DNA of 64,000 bases from Planctomycetota bacterium (GTDB lineage Bacteria; Planctomycetota; Phycisphaerae; WQYP01). Location: contig JAJYZF010000007.1 in NCBI GenBank assembly GCA_021800165.1, positions 1 through 64,000 of the forward strand, written 5' to 3'. Shown here piece after piece: positions 50,815 to 62,040 of the stretch. The position numbers were made by a program, and so were the translations under genes. The notes under the pieces were generated by a model. It ran no database searches. It saw only the letters and a program-made list of their open reading frames with translations, and was not told the DNA's origin. Positions within the stretch are counted from its first letter, which is position 1; every line of letters starts with the position of its first letter.

Positions 50815-52314
50815 ATGGTTGTTGAGTCGGATCCACAATACAAAGTGCTTATTGGCATGGAAATTCATGTCCAGTTGGCGACTAAATCCAAGATGTTCAC
50901 GTCCGCAGCCAACGGCTTCGGCGGGGCACCCAACACGCAGGTGGACCCTGTGGTGCTGGGTTTGCCGGGCGTGTTGCCGGTCATCAACCGTCGAGCCGTA
51001 GAGATGGCGATGATGGTGGGATTGGCGTTGAACTGTGCCGTGGCGAAGCAGACCAAATGGGACCGCAAAAGCTATTACTACCCGGATTTGCCTAAAAATT
51101 ACCAGATCAGCCAATACGATATGCCTTTATGCGGTGCGGGCCTGGTGGAAATTTCTCTGCCGGACGGCAGCGCGAAAACCATTCGGATTCGCCGCGCCCA
51201 TTTGGAAGAAGATGCCGGTAAACTTCTGCATGAGGGTGCGCCGGGATTTTCGCAGGTGGATTTAAACCGTGCCGGCACGCCGCTGCTGGAAATTGTCACC
51301 GAGCCGGATCTGCAAAGCCCTGAGGAGGCGCGAATTTTCGGGGAAGAATTACGGCGCATCTGCCGTTATTTAGGTGTATCTCAAGGTATTATGCAGCAGG
51401 GGCATATACGTTTTGAGCCGAATATTAATTTGCATATTTTTCATCAGGGCAAGGTTTTCAAAACGGCCATAACCGAGATAAAAAACCTCAACAGTTTTCG
51501 GGCGGTGGAACGAGCCTGCGCTTATGAAATCCAGCGACAATATTCCCAGTGGCTGGCCGATCCGGCCGCGATGCCGGATCAGGGCAAATCCACCCGCGGA
51601 TGGGATGATGATAAGGGTGTGACGGTACTGCAGCGGGAAAAAGAGGAGGCCTCGGACTACCGCTATTTTCCGGATCCGGATCTGGTTCCGCTGGCCGTTT
51701 CATCGGAGTGGTTATCGCGCGTGTGGGAAGAGGTGGTGGAACTGCCCAGGCAGCGCCGCCAACGTTATGAGCAGCATTATGCCATGAGTGCCAAAGACGC
51801 TCTGGCCATTACCGAAGAACGCGCTGTGGCTGATTTATTCGATGCCGCGATTCAACTTGGTGCGCCCCCTCGGCGGCTCACCAACTTGTTGCTCGGTCCC
51901 GCCGCCAAAACAGCCAACGAACAAGCCGCCGCCCAGGCCAAGACCGTGTTGATCAGCGATTTGCCGGTGCAGGCCGGCCAATATGCCCAGCTCGCTGCCA
52001 TGATTGAAGATGGCCGGGTGAGCGCCACCGCGGCGGCCACCATTTTTGAGGAGTTGGTCAAAGATTCCAGTCTGGAGCCGATAGTTGTTGCCGCCAAGCA
52101 AGGCCTGCTGCAAGTACGCGACGAAAATCAGACGGCCCGGTGGGTGGAGCAGGCCTTGGCCGCTTACCCGCAGGCGGTGGATGATTATCGCAACAATCCC
52201 AAGAAAAAGCAGGCTTCACTGGGCTTTCTCCGGGGGGCGGTCATGAAAGCCAGTAATGGCAAGGCGGACCCGAAAATTGTTGGTCGTCTTTTGGAAGAGA
52301 AGCTCAATTCCTGA
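50815..52314 (+). CDS. gatB: Aspartyl/glutamyl-tRNA(Asn/Gln) amidotransferase subunit B
   Basis: 499 aa from the ATG at 50815, chosen because GGAG lies seven bases upstream; frames starting earlier (50725 or 50779) add residues that lack similarity. VLIGMEIHVQL, YYPDLPKNYQISQYD and DLNRAGTPLLEIVTEPD are GatB hallmarks, followed by the helical tail and YqeY-like domain (LGFLRGAVMKASNGKADPKIV). In the GatCAB complex it binds mischarged tRNA and activates it for amidation. gatA and gatC are not in the window. Confidence 0.95.
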   Translation: MVVESDPQYKVLIGMEIHVQLATKSKMFTSAANGFGGAPNTQVDPVVLGLPGVLPVINRRAVEMAMMVGLALNCAVAKQTKWDRKSYYYPDLPKNYQISQYDMPLCGAGLVEISLPDGSAKTIRIRRAHLEEDAGKLLHEGAPGFSQVDLNRAGTPLLEIVTEPDLQSPEEARIFGEELRRICRYLGVSQGIMQQGHIRFEPNINLHIFHQGKVFKTAITEIKNLNSFRAVERACAYEIQRQYSQWLADPAAMPDQGKSTRGWDDDKGVTVLQREKEEASDYRYFPDPDLVPLAVSSEWLSRVWEEVVELPRQRRQRYEQHYAMSAKDALAITEERAVADLFDAAIQLGAPPRRLTNLLLGPAAKTANEQAAAQAKTVLISDLPVQAGQYAQLAAMIEDGRVSATAAATIFEELVKDSSLEPIVVAAKQGLLQVRDENQTARWVEQALAAYPQAVDDYRNNPKKKQASLGFLRGAVMKASNGKADPKIVGRLLEEKLNS

Positions 52315-52413
52315 ATAGGTTGCGGAACCCAGGGCAGGCTTTGGGCGTCTGATGGAATGTAACGCCGCCGGCAGGTTCCCGCTGCGTGCTTTACAGAGTC
52401 GGCGGAGGGTAGT

Positions 52414-53739
52414 ATGCCTTGGAAGGCTAGACGTGGAAAGGGGCGCTCCATGAGCGCGGCAAAAAGTGCGGCATTGGGAATCCATTGGCTGGTGATCTTG
52501 CCGACGGCTTTCGTGTTGGCCGCGGCTGGGGCCTTGCGGGCGAAGATGGATCTTCCGTCGGATCTTAAAACTTATAATCCGCCGGGTTTTTATGTGCTTC
52601 ATTCGGATGTTCCCCGGCCCATGCTGCAGCAGATCTGGCTGCGCATGAATTTTGCCGCCGGTGCCTATCAACGCCGCCTGCACGCTATTTTTGGCGGGGC
52701 GGTTACGGCCAAGCAGCCGTTTTATATCTTCAAAAGCTATCCGGAGTATTACGCCGCCGGCGGATGGCCGGGAAGTGCCGGCGAGTTCCGCGTAGGCTAC
52801 AGCGGGCAGCGATTGATGGCCATGGCCGGGCAAAAGATTACCCATCAGGTGTGGCATATTATTCAGCACGAAGGTTTTCACCAGTTTACTTTTGCGTTTC
52901 TAGGCCGGATGTTGCCGCCATGGGCCAACGAGGGCACCGCCGAATATTTCGGAGAGGGCTTGTTCACGGGCAACAGTTTTGTTACCGGTTGGATTCCACC
53001 ATATCGGGAAAAACTTATCCAATGGGAAATTCGCCATCACAAATTTCTCTCCATTCATAAAATGCGGCTTATGCCCTACAGTCAATGGAATGACGTGCTC
53101 ATGGGCACCAATTATGATGAAGCCTGGTCCATGATTTATTTTCTGGCGTGGGCCAACCACCACAAATACGCTGGTCCATTTACCCGTTATCTCCGGATGT
53201 TCCAACAGGGCGTTTCTTCTTCGCTCGCCTGGGCCCGCGTATTTGGGACCAATGATGCCGATTTTGAAAAATTGTGGAAAAGGTACTGGCTTTCTTTGCC
53301 GCCCAATGCCACGGCGGAACTTTATGCGCGCGTGCAAACGCAAACCCTCACCAATTATCTGGCACGAGCCTGGTCATTAAACCAGAAATTCAAAACCGCC
53401 GCGGATTTTCTGCATGCCGCCGCGGATGGCACGTTAAAACAATATGTATTACCCAACCGTTACTGGCTGCCACCGAGTCTGCTGGCTCGTGCCCTGGCGC
53501 AAGTCCCGCAGGTGGGCACCTGGACTCTTACTCCAACCCGTGTGCCGCGACTGATTTGTACCATGTCCACAGGAACCAAAATTATCGGGATTTTCCACGC
53601 TTCGCGGCAGTGGGTGGGCAGGGTGCATGTGCGGGTGGTGCGAGCGGCGCATCATTATTCGGGCCACGGAGATTCGCAAATGAACGCCGCTATTAAAGCC
53701 CTTAATGCCAATGCTTACCTGGACACGGTGGCTCAATAA
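52414..53739 (+). CDS. DUF1570-like gluzincin metallopeptidase, exported
   Basis: 441 aa. A strong GGAGG site precedes the ATG at 52414. The basic N-terminus and a hydrophobic stretch (IHWLVILPTAFVLAAAG, ~23-40) act as a signal or anchor. HEGFHQFTFAFL followed by PPWANEGTAEYF gives the HExxH-type zinc site with a downstream Glu, as in DUF1570 and related planctomycetal proteins. The C-terminal ~170 residues are unfamiliar. The substrate is unknown. It begins 99 nt after gatB; an intrinsic terminator lies 135 nt after its stop. Confidence 0.7.
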   Translation: MPWKARRGKGRSMSAAKSAALGIHWLVILPTAFVLAAAGALRAKMDLPSDLKTYNPPGFYVLHSDVPRPMLQQIWLRMNFAAGAYQRRLHAIFGGAVTAKQPFYIFKSYPEYYAAGGWPGSAGEFRVGYSGQRLMAMAGQKITHQVWHIIQHEGFHQFTFAFLGRMLPPWANEGTAEYFGEGLFTGNSFVTGWIPPYREKLIQWEIRHHKFLSIHKMRLMPYSQWNDVLMGTNYDEAWSMIYFLAWANHHKYAGPFTRYLRMFQQGVSSSLAWARVFGTNDADFEKLWKRYWLSLPPNATAELYARVQTQTLTNYLARAWSLNQKFKTAADFLHAAADGTLKQYVLPNRYWLPPSLLARALAQVPQVGTWTLTPTRVPRLICTMSTGTKIIGIFHASRQWVGRVHVRVVRAAHHYSGHGDSQMNAAIKALNANAYLDTVAQ

Positions 53740-53774
53740 AGGGTGTGTGGGTGTGATGACGGTTGCGAGGATAC

Positions 53775-53803
53775 TTGCATGGCCAAACAAAAAGTGCTAT
53801 GAT
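53775..53803 (+). promoter_or_regulatory. Promoter of a candidate small RNA
   Basis: TTGCAT (53775-53780), 17 nt, then TATGAT (53798-53803), close to the sigma70 consensus. It lies after the stop of the metallopeptidase gene with no plus-strand gene downstream. The predicted start is at 53810, the A of an ATG. Confidence 0.55.
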
Positions 53804-53809
53804 TTTTTT

Positions 53810-53914
53810 ATGGTAAGCGAAAGGTTCGGATAACGCCGGGCCTTTTGGAGCGATCTTGCTCTCTCTCTCCCTCCCCAGGCTGGTGTTCCTTCGGGCCACC
53901 AGCCTGGTTTTTTT
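53810..53914 (+). ncRNA. Candidate ~105-nt orphan small RNA
   Basis: Bounded by a good promoter (53775-53803) and a textbook terminator (53875-53914). The 5' end reads as a seven-codon leaderless frame ATG...TAA (53810-53833; M-V-S-E-R-F-G). A middle unstructured, C/U-rich run (53853-53876) contains UCUCUCUCCCUCCCC, which could pair with GGAGG ribosome sites. It does not look like tmRNA, 6S, RNase P or SRP RNA. It might instead be only the 3' UTR of the upstream gene. Confidence 0.4.
53875..53914 (+). terminator. Intrinsic terminator
   Basis: CCAGGCTGGTG (53875-53885) pairs perfectly with CACCAGCCTGG (53897-53907), followed by seven T (53908-53914). It works on the plus strand only, since the opposite side has no U run. 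Confidence 0.9.
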
Positions 53915-53962
53915 GGTGGTCATGATTGCGGCAAGGGCGTGGCCTTCGTTATGCTGTGAAGG

Positions 53963-55752
<1,790 letters not shown>

Positions 55753-55756
<4 letters not shown>

Positions 55757-56484
55757 GATGTGGGAAGCTCCCATCGACTGGCCGACGGTTGGGGCGGCAG
55801 AACCAGGGCCAGAGCCAGGCGGAGATCTTCTGGGGTGGTGAGTTTGATATTCACCGGTGACCCGGGCGTGGCAGCCACCGGTAAACCCGCGCGCTCAAAA
55901 ACCGTGGCATCGTCAGTAATGTCTTGTAACTCTCCGGCGTTTAGCAATCGTTCGTAGGCCGTCAGCAGGGTTTGGCGCGCGAAGCATTGAGGAGTTTGCG
56001 CTTGGAAAATTCCGGTGCGGCTGACGGTGCCGACAATGTGCCGGCGATCATCGACCCGCTTAAGCGTGGCCGGCTCGGCCACGACCGGTACGCCCGCGCC
56101 CACCGAGCGGGCAGCGGCAAAGGCCGCATCGATAACCGCTGCGGGAGTCAGGGGGCGGGCGGCATCGTGAATGGCTACGTATTGCGATTTTATCGACGCC
56201 GCCCGTAGGCCGTGCAGTACGCTTTCCCAGCGGGCCGTGCCACCGGCGACCAGATGCAGCGGTCTACCATCCACAACGTCCGCCAACACCGCCCTATAGA
56301 GAGCAAACCGTTCGGGCGCGGTTACCACCAGCAGTTCCCTTACATCCGTCCGCTTGGCAAACAGGGCCACCGCCCGCTGGAGAACCGTGGCTCCGCCAAT
56401 GTCCGTAAGGAGTTTATCGCTACGGCCAAACCGGCTGCCAGTACCGGCTGCGGGAAATATCACACTAAAACCATCTTCTATCAT
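55753..56484 (-). CDS. ispD: IspD, 2-C-methyl-D-erythritol 4-phosphate cytidylyltransferase
   Basis: 243 aa from the ATG at 56484 (IEDGFSVIFPAAGTGSRFG-x-x-K). The latter is the nucleotide-binding loop; AIHDAARPL and AQTPQCFARQTLL are further IspD blocks. It transfers CMP to methylerythritol phosphate in the non-mevalonate isoprenoid pathway. A TTG 23 codons upstream would add an unrelated extension. On the minus strand TACTAT (56491-56496) lies exactly six bases before the ATG, which predicts a leaderless mRNA. The polX gene follows with a 4-base overlap. Confidence 0.9.
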
Positions 56485-56840
56485 GCCCTTATAGTATGCC
56501 CGAAGGCGGTCGGGGGAACAATCTAAAGGCAAAGCCTGTCCTTGGTTGGCCAAAGTTCACCGGCAGCAAGCGCCGGTCGATGATTGTCGACGTGTGACCA
56601 GGACTGCAGCTATTAAGATCAGTGGGGGTGGCAGATCGATGCATGAACAGCACGGCCGCTTATCCGGTACCGTGTCCGCGGCGTTGGCACCAAGCCGAGT
56701 TTTGGCCTGCGGCGCGTGGCACCATTGGCAGTGCTTATGAGAAAACCTTGTGTTCGTTTCCACCATGACGCCATTTGGCTGGAAATTTCGCGGGTCAACT
56801 GCTAGGCTGTCTATTCGTGAGCCTGTGGGGAACATCAGTA
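56485..56840. other. Divergent intergenic region between ispD and an EEP-family gene
   Basis: 356 nt. The ispD -10 box TACTAT (56491-56496, minus strand) sits at one end. No clear promoter was found for the plus-strand gene, and no RNA gene or conserved frame is visible. Confidence 0.45.
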
Positions 56841-57632
56841 ATGCGAATCATGGTTTACAACATACTCGAAGGAGGCCTTGGCCGAATCGATCCAATCTGC
56901 GAGGTCATTCGCCATGCCGATCCAGACGTTATTATTCTGCCGGAAACCTGGGTGGCGGATGAATTTCAAAAGCTCGCTGATCGCTTGAAAATGGAACTGT
57001 TTCAAGCCGAATCCCCGCGCAACGCCCATGGCCACATCGGGCTGCTGACCCGGCTGCCGCTGTTGCAAGCCGTTAATTTCGGGCCGCTCGATAATCACCT
57101 GACCCGGGCTGCCTTTCAGGCGGTGGTACAAGATAAGCGTGGTCCGATGGGCATTATCGGGGTGCATCTGCATGCCAAAGAATCTTCTCAGGATGAACAA
57201 ATTCGGTTGCGCGAGTTAGATGCCGTGCTGGCGATGGCGGTGCCGTTCAAAGCCGTACCGCACATTATCGCCGGCGACTTTAACGCTCAGCATCCCGAGC
57301 AAATCATCGACTTGGCAAAGGCCCCGGATTTTGTAAAGCGGCGGTTGGGGATAGCGGACCACGACACTTTCGGCGCGCCATTGCCGCGCGACGCCATCGC
57401 TAAAATGCTTGCGGCAGGATACACGGATGCCCATGCCGTCGGCCGCCAGCCAGCAGCTTTTGAACCTACGTTTACCACCGCGCAGCCGGTGTTTCGGCTG
57501 GACTACATCTTTGTATCGCCGCACCTGCAACCAACGCTTGGCGGTTGCAGCACGGTGCGCCACCCCATGACCAGATTCGCCAGCGATCATTTTCCCATCA
57601 TGGCACAAGTAAATCTGCCTGCCGACACATGA
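56841..57632 (+). CDS. Endonuclease/exonuclease/phosphatase (EEP) family protein
   Basis: 263 aa from the ATG at 56841, preceded by GGGGA about 12 bases upstream. MVYNILEGG, VIILPETW, GVHLHAKES, HIIAGDFNAQ and FRLDYIFVS, with the terminal ASDHFPIMAQV, are the ordered metal-binding motifs of the EEP fold (Asn, Glu, Asp-x-Asn, Asp-His). The fold covers DNA repair nucleases, sphingomyelinases and phosphatases, so the substrate cannot be named. No signal peptide is seen from this start. Confidence 0.85.
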   Translation: MRIMVYNILEGGLGRIDPICEVIRHADPDVIILPETWVADEFQKLADRLKMELFQAESPRNAHGHIGLLTRLPLLQAVNFGPLDNHLTRAAFQAVVQDKRGPMGIIGVHLHAKESSQDEQIRLRELDAVLAMAVPFKAVPHIIAGDFNAQHPEQIIDLAKAPDFVKRRLGIADHDTFGAPLPRDAIAKMLAAGYTDAHAVGRQPAAFEPTFTTAQPVFRLDYIFVSPHLQPTLGGCSTVRHPMTRFASDHFPIMAQVNLPADT

Positions 57633-57730
57633 GGACGCAGTGGTAAGTTCTTCGTGCATAAGCGGGACCGGCGCTGGGCACTGGAGTTGGCCTGGCGTCA
57701 CCTTCTCCCCATGGTAGCTGTGATAGAGCA

Positions 57731-58489
57731 CTAAGGCGGTAAAACCCGCCGCAATTCATCGGTGCATAAGACCTGGTCGCCGCGAGGCGTTTGAATGACC
57801 GCCTGGCCGCGGCCGTCTACACCGATAAAACGACCTTCTACCATAGAGGCACCGGTGTGCGGTCCGCAGCGCACCGGCTGGCCCAACCATGCCAAACGAG
57901 GGCGGATTTGCGGGAGTAAGACCTCCGCAAAATCGCCGCGATCCACGATGGGCAAATGGTGCTCCAAGGTTTCCAGCAGTCGATTCTGCAGCGTTTGTAG
58001 GTCAATTGGATGCTGGATCTCGTGCTGCAATGTGGTGGCGGGTTGACGCAACGGTTGGCCTAACAATTCCGGAGCAAAATTGGCGTTGATTCCCACCCCC
58101 AGAATCACGGCGGGAGTGGGCCAATGCGGGTGGGCATGACAAAGAATTCCTGCAACTTTTTTTTCACCAATCAACAAGTCATTGGGCCATTTAATCAAGG
58201 GGACCAAGTCTGCGCAGTCCTGTATAGCCTGCGCCGCGGAGAGACCTACCGCCAGCGGCAGTGGCTCATAGTTATCCGGCTGGCCGCGCATGGGCCAGGC
58301 AATGCTTAGCCACAATCCTCCACGTGGGCTTTGCCAGTTGCGGCCGGTGCGGCCCTGGCCGGCAGTCTGAACCTCGGCGACCACGGCCATGGCTTTGGCG
58401 ACTGGATTGGGCGCGGGGTAATCGGCCAGCCAGCGCCGCTGCGCTTCACTATTGGTTGAATCAATGCTGGACAAGGCCACCAGATACAT
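57731..58489 (-). CDS. birA: Biotin--[acetyl-CoA-carboxylase] ligase
   Basis: 252 aa. STNSEAQRRW, VQTAGQGRTGRNWQSPRGGLWLSI (biotin-AMP loop) and IKWPNDLLIGEKKVAGIL (catalytic Lys) are diagnostic of biotin protein ligases, as is VILGVGINANF. The N-terminal helix-turn-helix of E. coli BirA is absent, so it is a monofunctional ligase and not a repressor. The C-terminal SH3-like domain is present (VRCGPHTG...GQAVIQTPRGDQVL). GGAG lies five to six bases before the ATG. It is convergent with the EEP gene. Confidence 0.92.
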   Translation of the reverse strand: MYLVALSSIDSTNSEAQRRWLADYPAPNPVAKAMAVVAEVQTAGQGRTGRNWQSPRGGLWLSIAWPMRGQPDNYEPLPLAVGLSAAQAIQDCADLVPLIKWPNDLLIGEKKVAGILCHAHPHWPTPAVILGVGINANFAPELLGQPLRQPATTLQHEIQHPIDLQTLQNRLLETLEHHLPIVDRGDFAEVLLPQIRPRLAWLGQPVRCGPHTGASMVEGRFIGVDGRGQAVIQTPRGDQVLCTDELRRVLPP

Positions 58490-58534
58490 CTGTTCTCCAT
58501 GGGGGTGTTACGGGATATAGCACCAGCATGCGGC

Positions 58535-59230
58535 TTATTCCACGGCCAGGCGATAACCCACTCCCGGTTCGGTCAGCAGGTAACGGGGCTGGGCCGGCTG
58601 GGCCTCGAGCTTTTGCCGTAGTTGGTTTATATACACGCGCAAATAATGCGTTTCCTCGGTGGCCTGTGGCCCCCAGACTTCTTTGAGCAATTGCCGGTGT
58701 GTCAACACCTTGCCGGCGTGCTCCACCAAAATGGCCAGCAGTCGGTATTCGTTGGGAGTCAGGTGCAGGGGTCTCTGGTTGATGGAAACGCTGCGCGTTG
58801 CCCGGTCCACGCGCAGAGCACCGACGACAAAAACCGGTTCCCCGGTGTCGCTTTGCGAAGCGCGGCGGCGCAGCGCCGCCCGCAAGCGTGCCGTCAATTC
58901 ACCGATGCCGAAAGGCTTGGTAAGATAATCGTCCGCGCCGGCATCCAAGGCGATGATTTTGTCCTGCTCTTTACCGCGGGCGGAAATCACAATAATCGGC
59001 AGGATGGACCAGGATCGAATCTGACGCACCAGGTCGACGCCATCCATATCCGGTAGACCCAGATCTAGAATAATAACATCCGGCGATTGCGCCGTAGCCG
59101 CCAGCAGGCCGTCGCCGGCGGTTTCCGCTTCGATATAGCGATAACTTTGGGCTTGCAGGCTGATGCGCAAAAAATGACGGATCGGGGGATCATCTTCAAT
59201 AACTAAAACCAGGGGGGTGGGCTCAGCCAT
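58535..59230 (-). CDS. OmpR/KdpE-type response regulator (orphan)
   Basis: 231 aa. The receiver domain has acidic EDDPP, phosphoacceptor Asp in VIILDLGLPD (~54), the conserved SARGKEQD segment and Lys in LTKPFG. A winged-helix domain follows (LTPNEYRLLAILVEHAGKVLTHRQLL, LRVYINQLRQKLE). Overall it is closest to KdpE. No histidine kinase or potassium ATPase gene is adjacent, so its partner must be elsewhere. It lies 45 nt upstream of birA on the same strand, with a weak GAG-type ribosome site. Confidence 0.85.
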   Translation of the reverse strand: MAEPTPLVLVIEDDPPIRHFLRISLQAQSYRYIEAETAGDGLLAATAQSPDVIILDLGLPDMDGVDLVRQIRSWSILPIIVISARGKEQDKIIALDAGADDYLTKPFGIGELTARLRAALRRRASQSDTGEPVFVVGALRVDRATRSVSINQRPLHLTPNEYRLLAILVEHAGKVLTHRQLLKEVWGPQATEETHYLRVYINQLRQKLEAQPAQPRYLLTEPGVGYRLAVE

Positions 59231-59429
59231 GGGTGCAATCTCACGCTAATTTAGCGGTGCAGTCAAGCGTACCGATGAGGCGTTTGGTGGGGGGGCTGAT
59301 GGGGCTTGACGGGCTAAGGTGTTGGCCACGATGGTTGAAACAATGGCGCGGCAATTTTACGACAAAACCGGACGGTGCCATTTGGCTCGCGAGCAGCACC
59401 ATGACCAAGCGATGTTATACCTCTGCGAT

Positions 59430-59435
59430 TATAAT
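59430..59435 (+). promoter_or_regulatory. -10 box of a nearly leaderless priA mRNA
   Basis: A perfect TATAAT ends eight bases before the priA ATG, giving a 5' UTR of about two bases. The expected -35 position is poor. There is no ribosome site. Confidence 0.55.
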
Positions 59436-59443
59436 GGCCCCCG

Positions 59444-61909
59444 ATGAGTGCATGGCCAATTGATCGACAGGGCATCGGAGTGGGCGATGCAGCTTATGCG
59501 CAAGTTGCGGTGGATCAGGCGTTGGATGCGGTGCTGACATATCGTGTTCCGCACGAATTGGCATCCGTGGCCGTGGCCGGGGCGCGGGTGACGGTGCCGC
59601 TGGGGCGTGGCAACAAGCCGGTGTCCGGCGTCTTGCTGGAGGTAGGCGAGAGACGCGAGTTGCATGGGGCGACGGAGGCATCCGCCCAGACGGTCGCTGC
59701 CGGTGAGTCGGACGAAAGCGGCGGTTTGCTTTGGCCAGCGCCCAGGCAGGAAGCATCTCAAAAGCAGCGGATAAAAGATATTCTTCGGGTGCATACGGAC
59801 GTTGCGGTGGTACCCCAAGATTTATTGGAACTGGCGCGGTGGATGGCCCGTTATTATTGTGCACCCTTGGGACTGGTGTTAAGTGCCATTGTGCCGGCGG
59901 GCGTGAAGACCAACGCACGTCTGCCGAAACAGCGGCTGGTAACGGTCGGGCTCCGGCCGCTGGAGGCCCAGGCCCGGGGGTTGCCCGGAACAGGACGGGT
60001 TTTGCGGCGTGATCGGGAATTGCTTGAGCGGCTGATTCCCTGGCTGGCGCAGCAACCACAAACGGAACAGGCGGTGCTTGAATTTACCGGCATTTCCCCT
60101 GCCACGCTCAAACGGTTGGTCAAGCGGGGTTGGCTGCGGATACAACAGCAAATGTTGCTGCCGGATGGCGCAACGACGACCGATACCCCAGGACCGCAGA
60201 TCCCTGGGCCGGAAAATGCCGCTGCGCCGGCCGATCGCCAAGAACGTCTACGTTTAAGCGCAGAGCAACAAGGGGTACTTGCCAACATACAGCCCCTGCT
60301 GGATCAGCCGACGTTTGCTGTGCGGCTGATTCAAGGCGTGACCGGTTCGGGTAAGACGGAGGTGTATTTGCGGGCGGCGGAGCAGGTGGTAAGAGCGGGG
60401 CGGCGGGTGATTGTGCTGGTGCCGGAAATTGTGCTTACGCCGCAGACGGTGCAACGGTTTACCCAGCGTTTTGAGCGTGTAGCGATTATGCACAGCGGAT
60501 TGAGCGATTCGCAGCGACACCAACACTGGCGGGCGATAGCCGACGGCTGGGCTCAGGTGATTGTCGGGGTGCGTTCGGCGATATTTGCGCCGGCTGCCAA
60601 TCTGGGATTAATTGTGGTGGATGAAGAACACGACGCATCGTACAAGCAGGACAGCACGCCGCGCTACCATGGACGGGACGTAGCGGTGCGGCGCGGCCAG
60701 ATGCTCAACATTCCGGTGCTTCTGGGTTCGGCAACGCCATCGCTGGAAAGCTGGCACAACAGCCAGACCAACCCGCATTATTTCCTGCTGAAGTTAACCA
60801 GCCGTCCATTGGGCACGGCGATGCCGCGGGTTTTGCGTGTGGATATGAAGGCGGAACAGCGCCAGCGATCGGGGCTGCACATCCTTTCCATGGCGCTGGA
60901 GCACCGGATGAAGGAGGTTCTGGGCCATAAGGGCCAGGTGATACTGCTGTTAAATCGGCGGGGTTATGCCCACTACGTAGCTTGTGCCCGGTGCGATTGG
61001 GTATTGCTGTGCGATAATTGTGATGCCACGATGGTGGTACATCGGCTGGATGGGGGTGGGCCGGCGACTGGTGCCGATTCCAGCGTGGTAAGGTGCCATT
61101 ATTGTCTGACCAGTCGATTGCTGCCGAAAAAGTGTCCGCTGTGTCACGCCAAGGTGGTTTCGCTGGGCCAAGGCACGCAGCGTGCGGAAGATGAGGTGAA
61201 ACGCAAATTTCCCCAGGCGCGGGTGTTGCGCATGGACAGCGATACCATGCGGCAGGGGCGCGACTACCAACGCGTGCTGGCGGAATTTGGCGCTGGAGAA
61301 GTTGATGTACTCCTGGGAACACAGATGATCGCTAAAGGATTGGATTTTCCCAATGTGCGGCTGGTGGGGGTGCTCAATGCGGACCTGGCCATGAGCACGC
61401 CGGATTTCAGGGCCTCGGAACGCACTTTTGATTTGATCTGCCAGGTGGCGGGGCGCAGCGGCCGGGCCCACCAGCAGGGTACCGTGGTGGTGCAGAGTTT
61501 TGGACCCGACGAACCGGCCATTGCGTATGCCTCCCAGCATGATTATGCGGGGTTTATCAGCAAGGAATTGCCGCATCGGCAGGCTCTGGGCTATCCGCCC
61601 TATGGTCGAATTGTTCGGTTGGTGGCCAGCGACAAAAATCATGATCTGGCCCGGAATCAGGCATTAGTGATGGCCCAATGGATTGCCGCGGTGATACCGC
61701 GGCTGAAACTCGAAGGGGCGGTGCGTGTGGTCGGGCCGCAACTGGCCCCGCTGGCGCGCTTGGTGGAAGAGTTCCGTTGGGAAATTCTTTTGTTTTCCCC
61801 ACGGGCGGTCAATTTGCAGCGGATATTGGAGGCCCTGCGAGAGCAAAAAGTTTTCGCGGCCCTGAAGACAGCCTTGCTCATTGACGTGGATCCATTGCAG
61901 ATGCAATGA
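59444..61909 (+). CDS. priA: Primosomal replication protein N' (PriA helicase)
   Basis: 821 aa. The N-terminal 3'-DNA-binding domain (DQALDAVLTYRVP...RVTVPLGRGNKPVSGVLL) is followed by the helicase core: GVTGSGKTEVYLRAAEQ (Walker A), VVDEEHDASYKQD (DEEH), LLGSATPSLESW and VDVLLGTQMIAKGLDFPNV. Two zinc-binding groups of cysteines are at CARCDWVLLCDNCDA and CHYCLTSRLLPKKCPLCHAK. PriA reloads the replisome at stalled forks. Length is normal. The ATG at 59444 is the first candidate and matches the leaderless promoter. Confidence 0.95.
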   Translation: MSAWPIDRQGIGVGDAAYAQVAVDQALDAVLTYRVPHELASVAVAGARVTVPLGRGNKPVSGVLLEVGERRELHGATEASAQTVAAGESDESGGLLWPAPRQEASQKQRIKDILRVHTDVAVVPQDLLELARWMARYYCAPLGLVLSAIVPAGVKTNARLPKQRLVTVGLRPLEAQARGLPGTGRVLRRDRELLERLIPWLAQQPQTEQAVLEFTGISPATLKRLVKRGWLRIQQQMLLPDGATTTDTPGPQIPGPENAAAPADRQERLRLSAEQQGVLANIQPLLDQPTFAVRLIQGVTGSGKTEVYLRAAEQVVRAGRRVIVLVPEIVLTPQTVQRFTQRFERVAIMHSGLSDSQRHQHWRAIADGWAQVIVGVRSAIFAPAANLGLIVVDEEHDASYKQDSTPRYHGRDVAVRRGQMLNIPVLLGSATPSLESWHNSQTNPHYFLLKLTSRPLGTAMPRVLRVDMKAEQRQRSGLHILSMALEHRMKEVLGHKGQVILLLNRRGYAHYVACARCDWVLLCDNCDATMVVHRLDGGGPATGADSSVVRCHYCLTSRLLPKKCPLCHAKVVSLGQGTQRAEDEVKRKFPQARVLRMDSDTMRQGRDYQRVLAEFGAGEVDVLLGTQMIAKGLDFPNVRLVGVLNADLAMSTPDFRASERTFDLICQVAGRSGRAHQQGTVVVQSFGPDEPAIAYASQHDYAGFISKELPHRQALGYPPYGRIVRLVASDKNHDLARNQALVMAQWIAAVIPRLKLEGAVRVVGPQLAPLARLVEEFRWEILLFSPRAVNLQRILEALREQKVFAALKTALLIDVDPLQMQ

Positions 61910-61941
61910 TAGCGGCCCCCGGCACGGGCCGGAAGTTGCGG

Positions 61942-61947
61942 TATAAT
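61942..61947 (+). promoter_or_regulatory. -10 box upstream of the universal stress protein gene
   Basis: TATAAT lies six bases before an ATG at 61954 that opens a 25-codon frame, and 93 nt before the stress-protein ATG. The -35 is weak. Confidence 0.5.
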
Positions 61948-61953
61948 ACGCCC

Positions 61954-62031
61954 ATGCGGCGGCCAACGTCGCGGCGCACGGAACTGAATTATGACCGGCC
62001 AGGGCCGACGTTAAGCGGCGCAGTTCGATGA
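61954..62031 (+). CDS. Candidate leaderless 25-aa leader ORF before the stress-protein gene
   Basis: Begins MRRPTSRRTEL and ends in TGA at 62029-62031, nine bases before the usp ATG and overlapping its ribosome site region (GATGAGGA). The position predicts leaderless initiation at the ATG and then re-initiation or coupling to usp. It is Arg-rich and resembles nothing I know. It may be chance. Confidence 0.3.
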   Translation: MRRPTSRRTELNYDRPGPTLSGAVR

Positions 62032-62040
62032 GGAATTACC

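Noticed and set aside
53810-53914. tmRNA, 6S, RNase P or SRP RNA at 53.8 kb
   Set aside because: Too short or lacking the signature loops; kept only as an unnamed candidate RNA.
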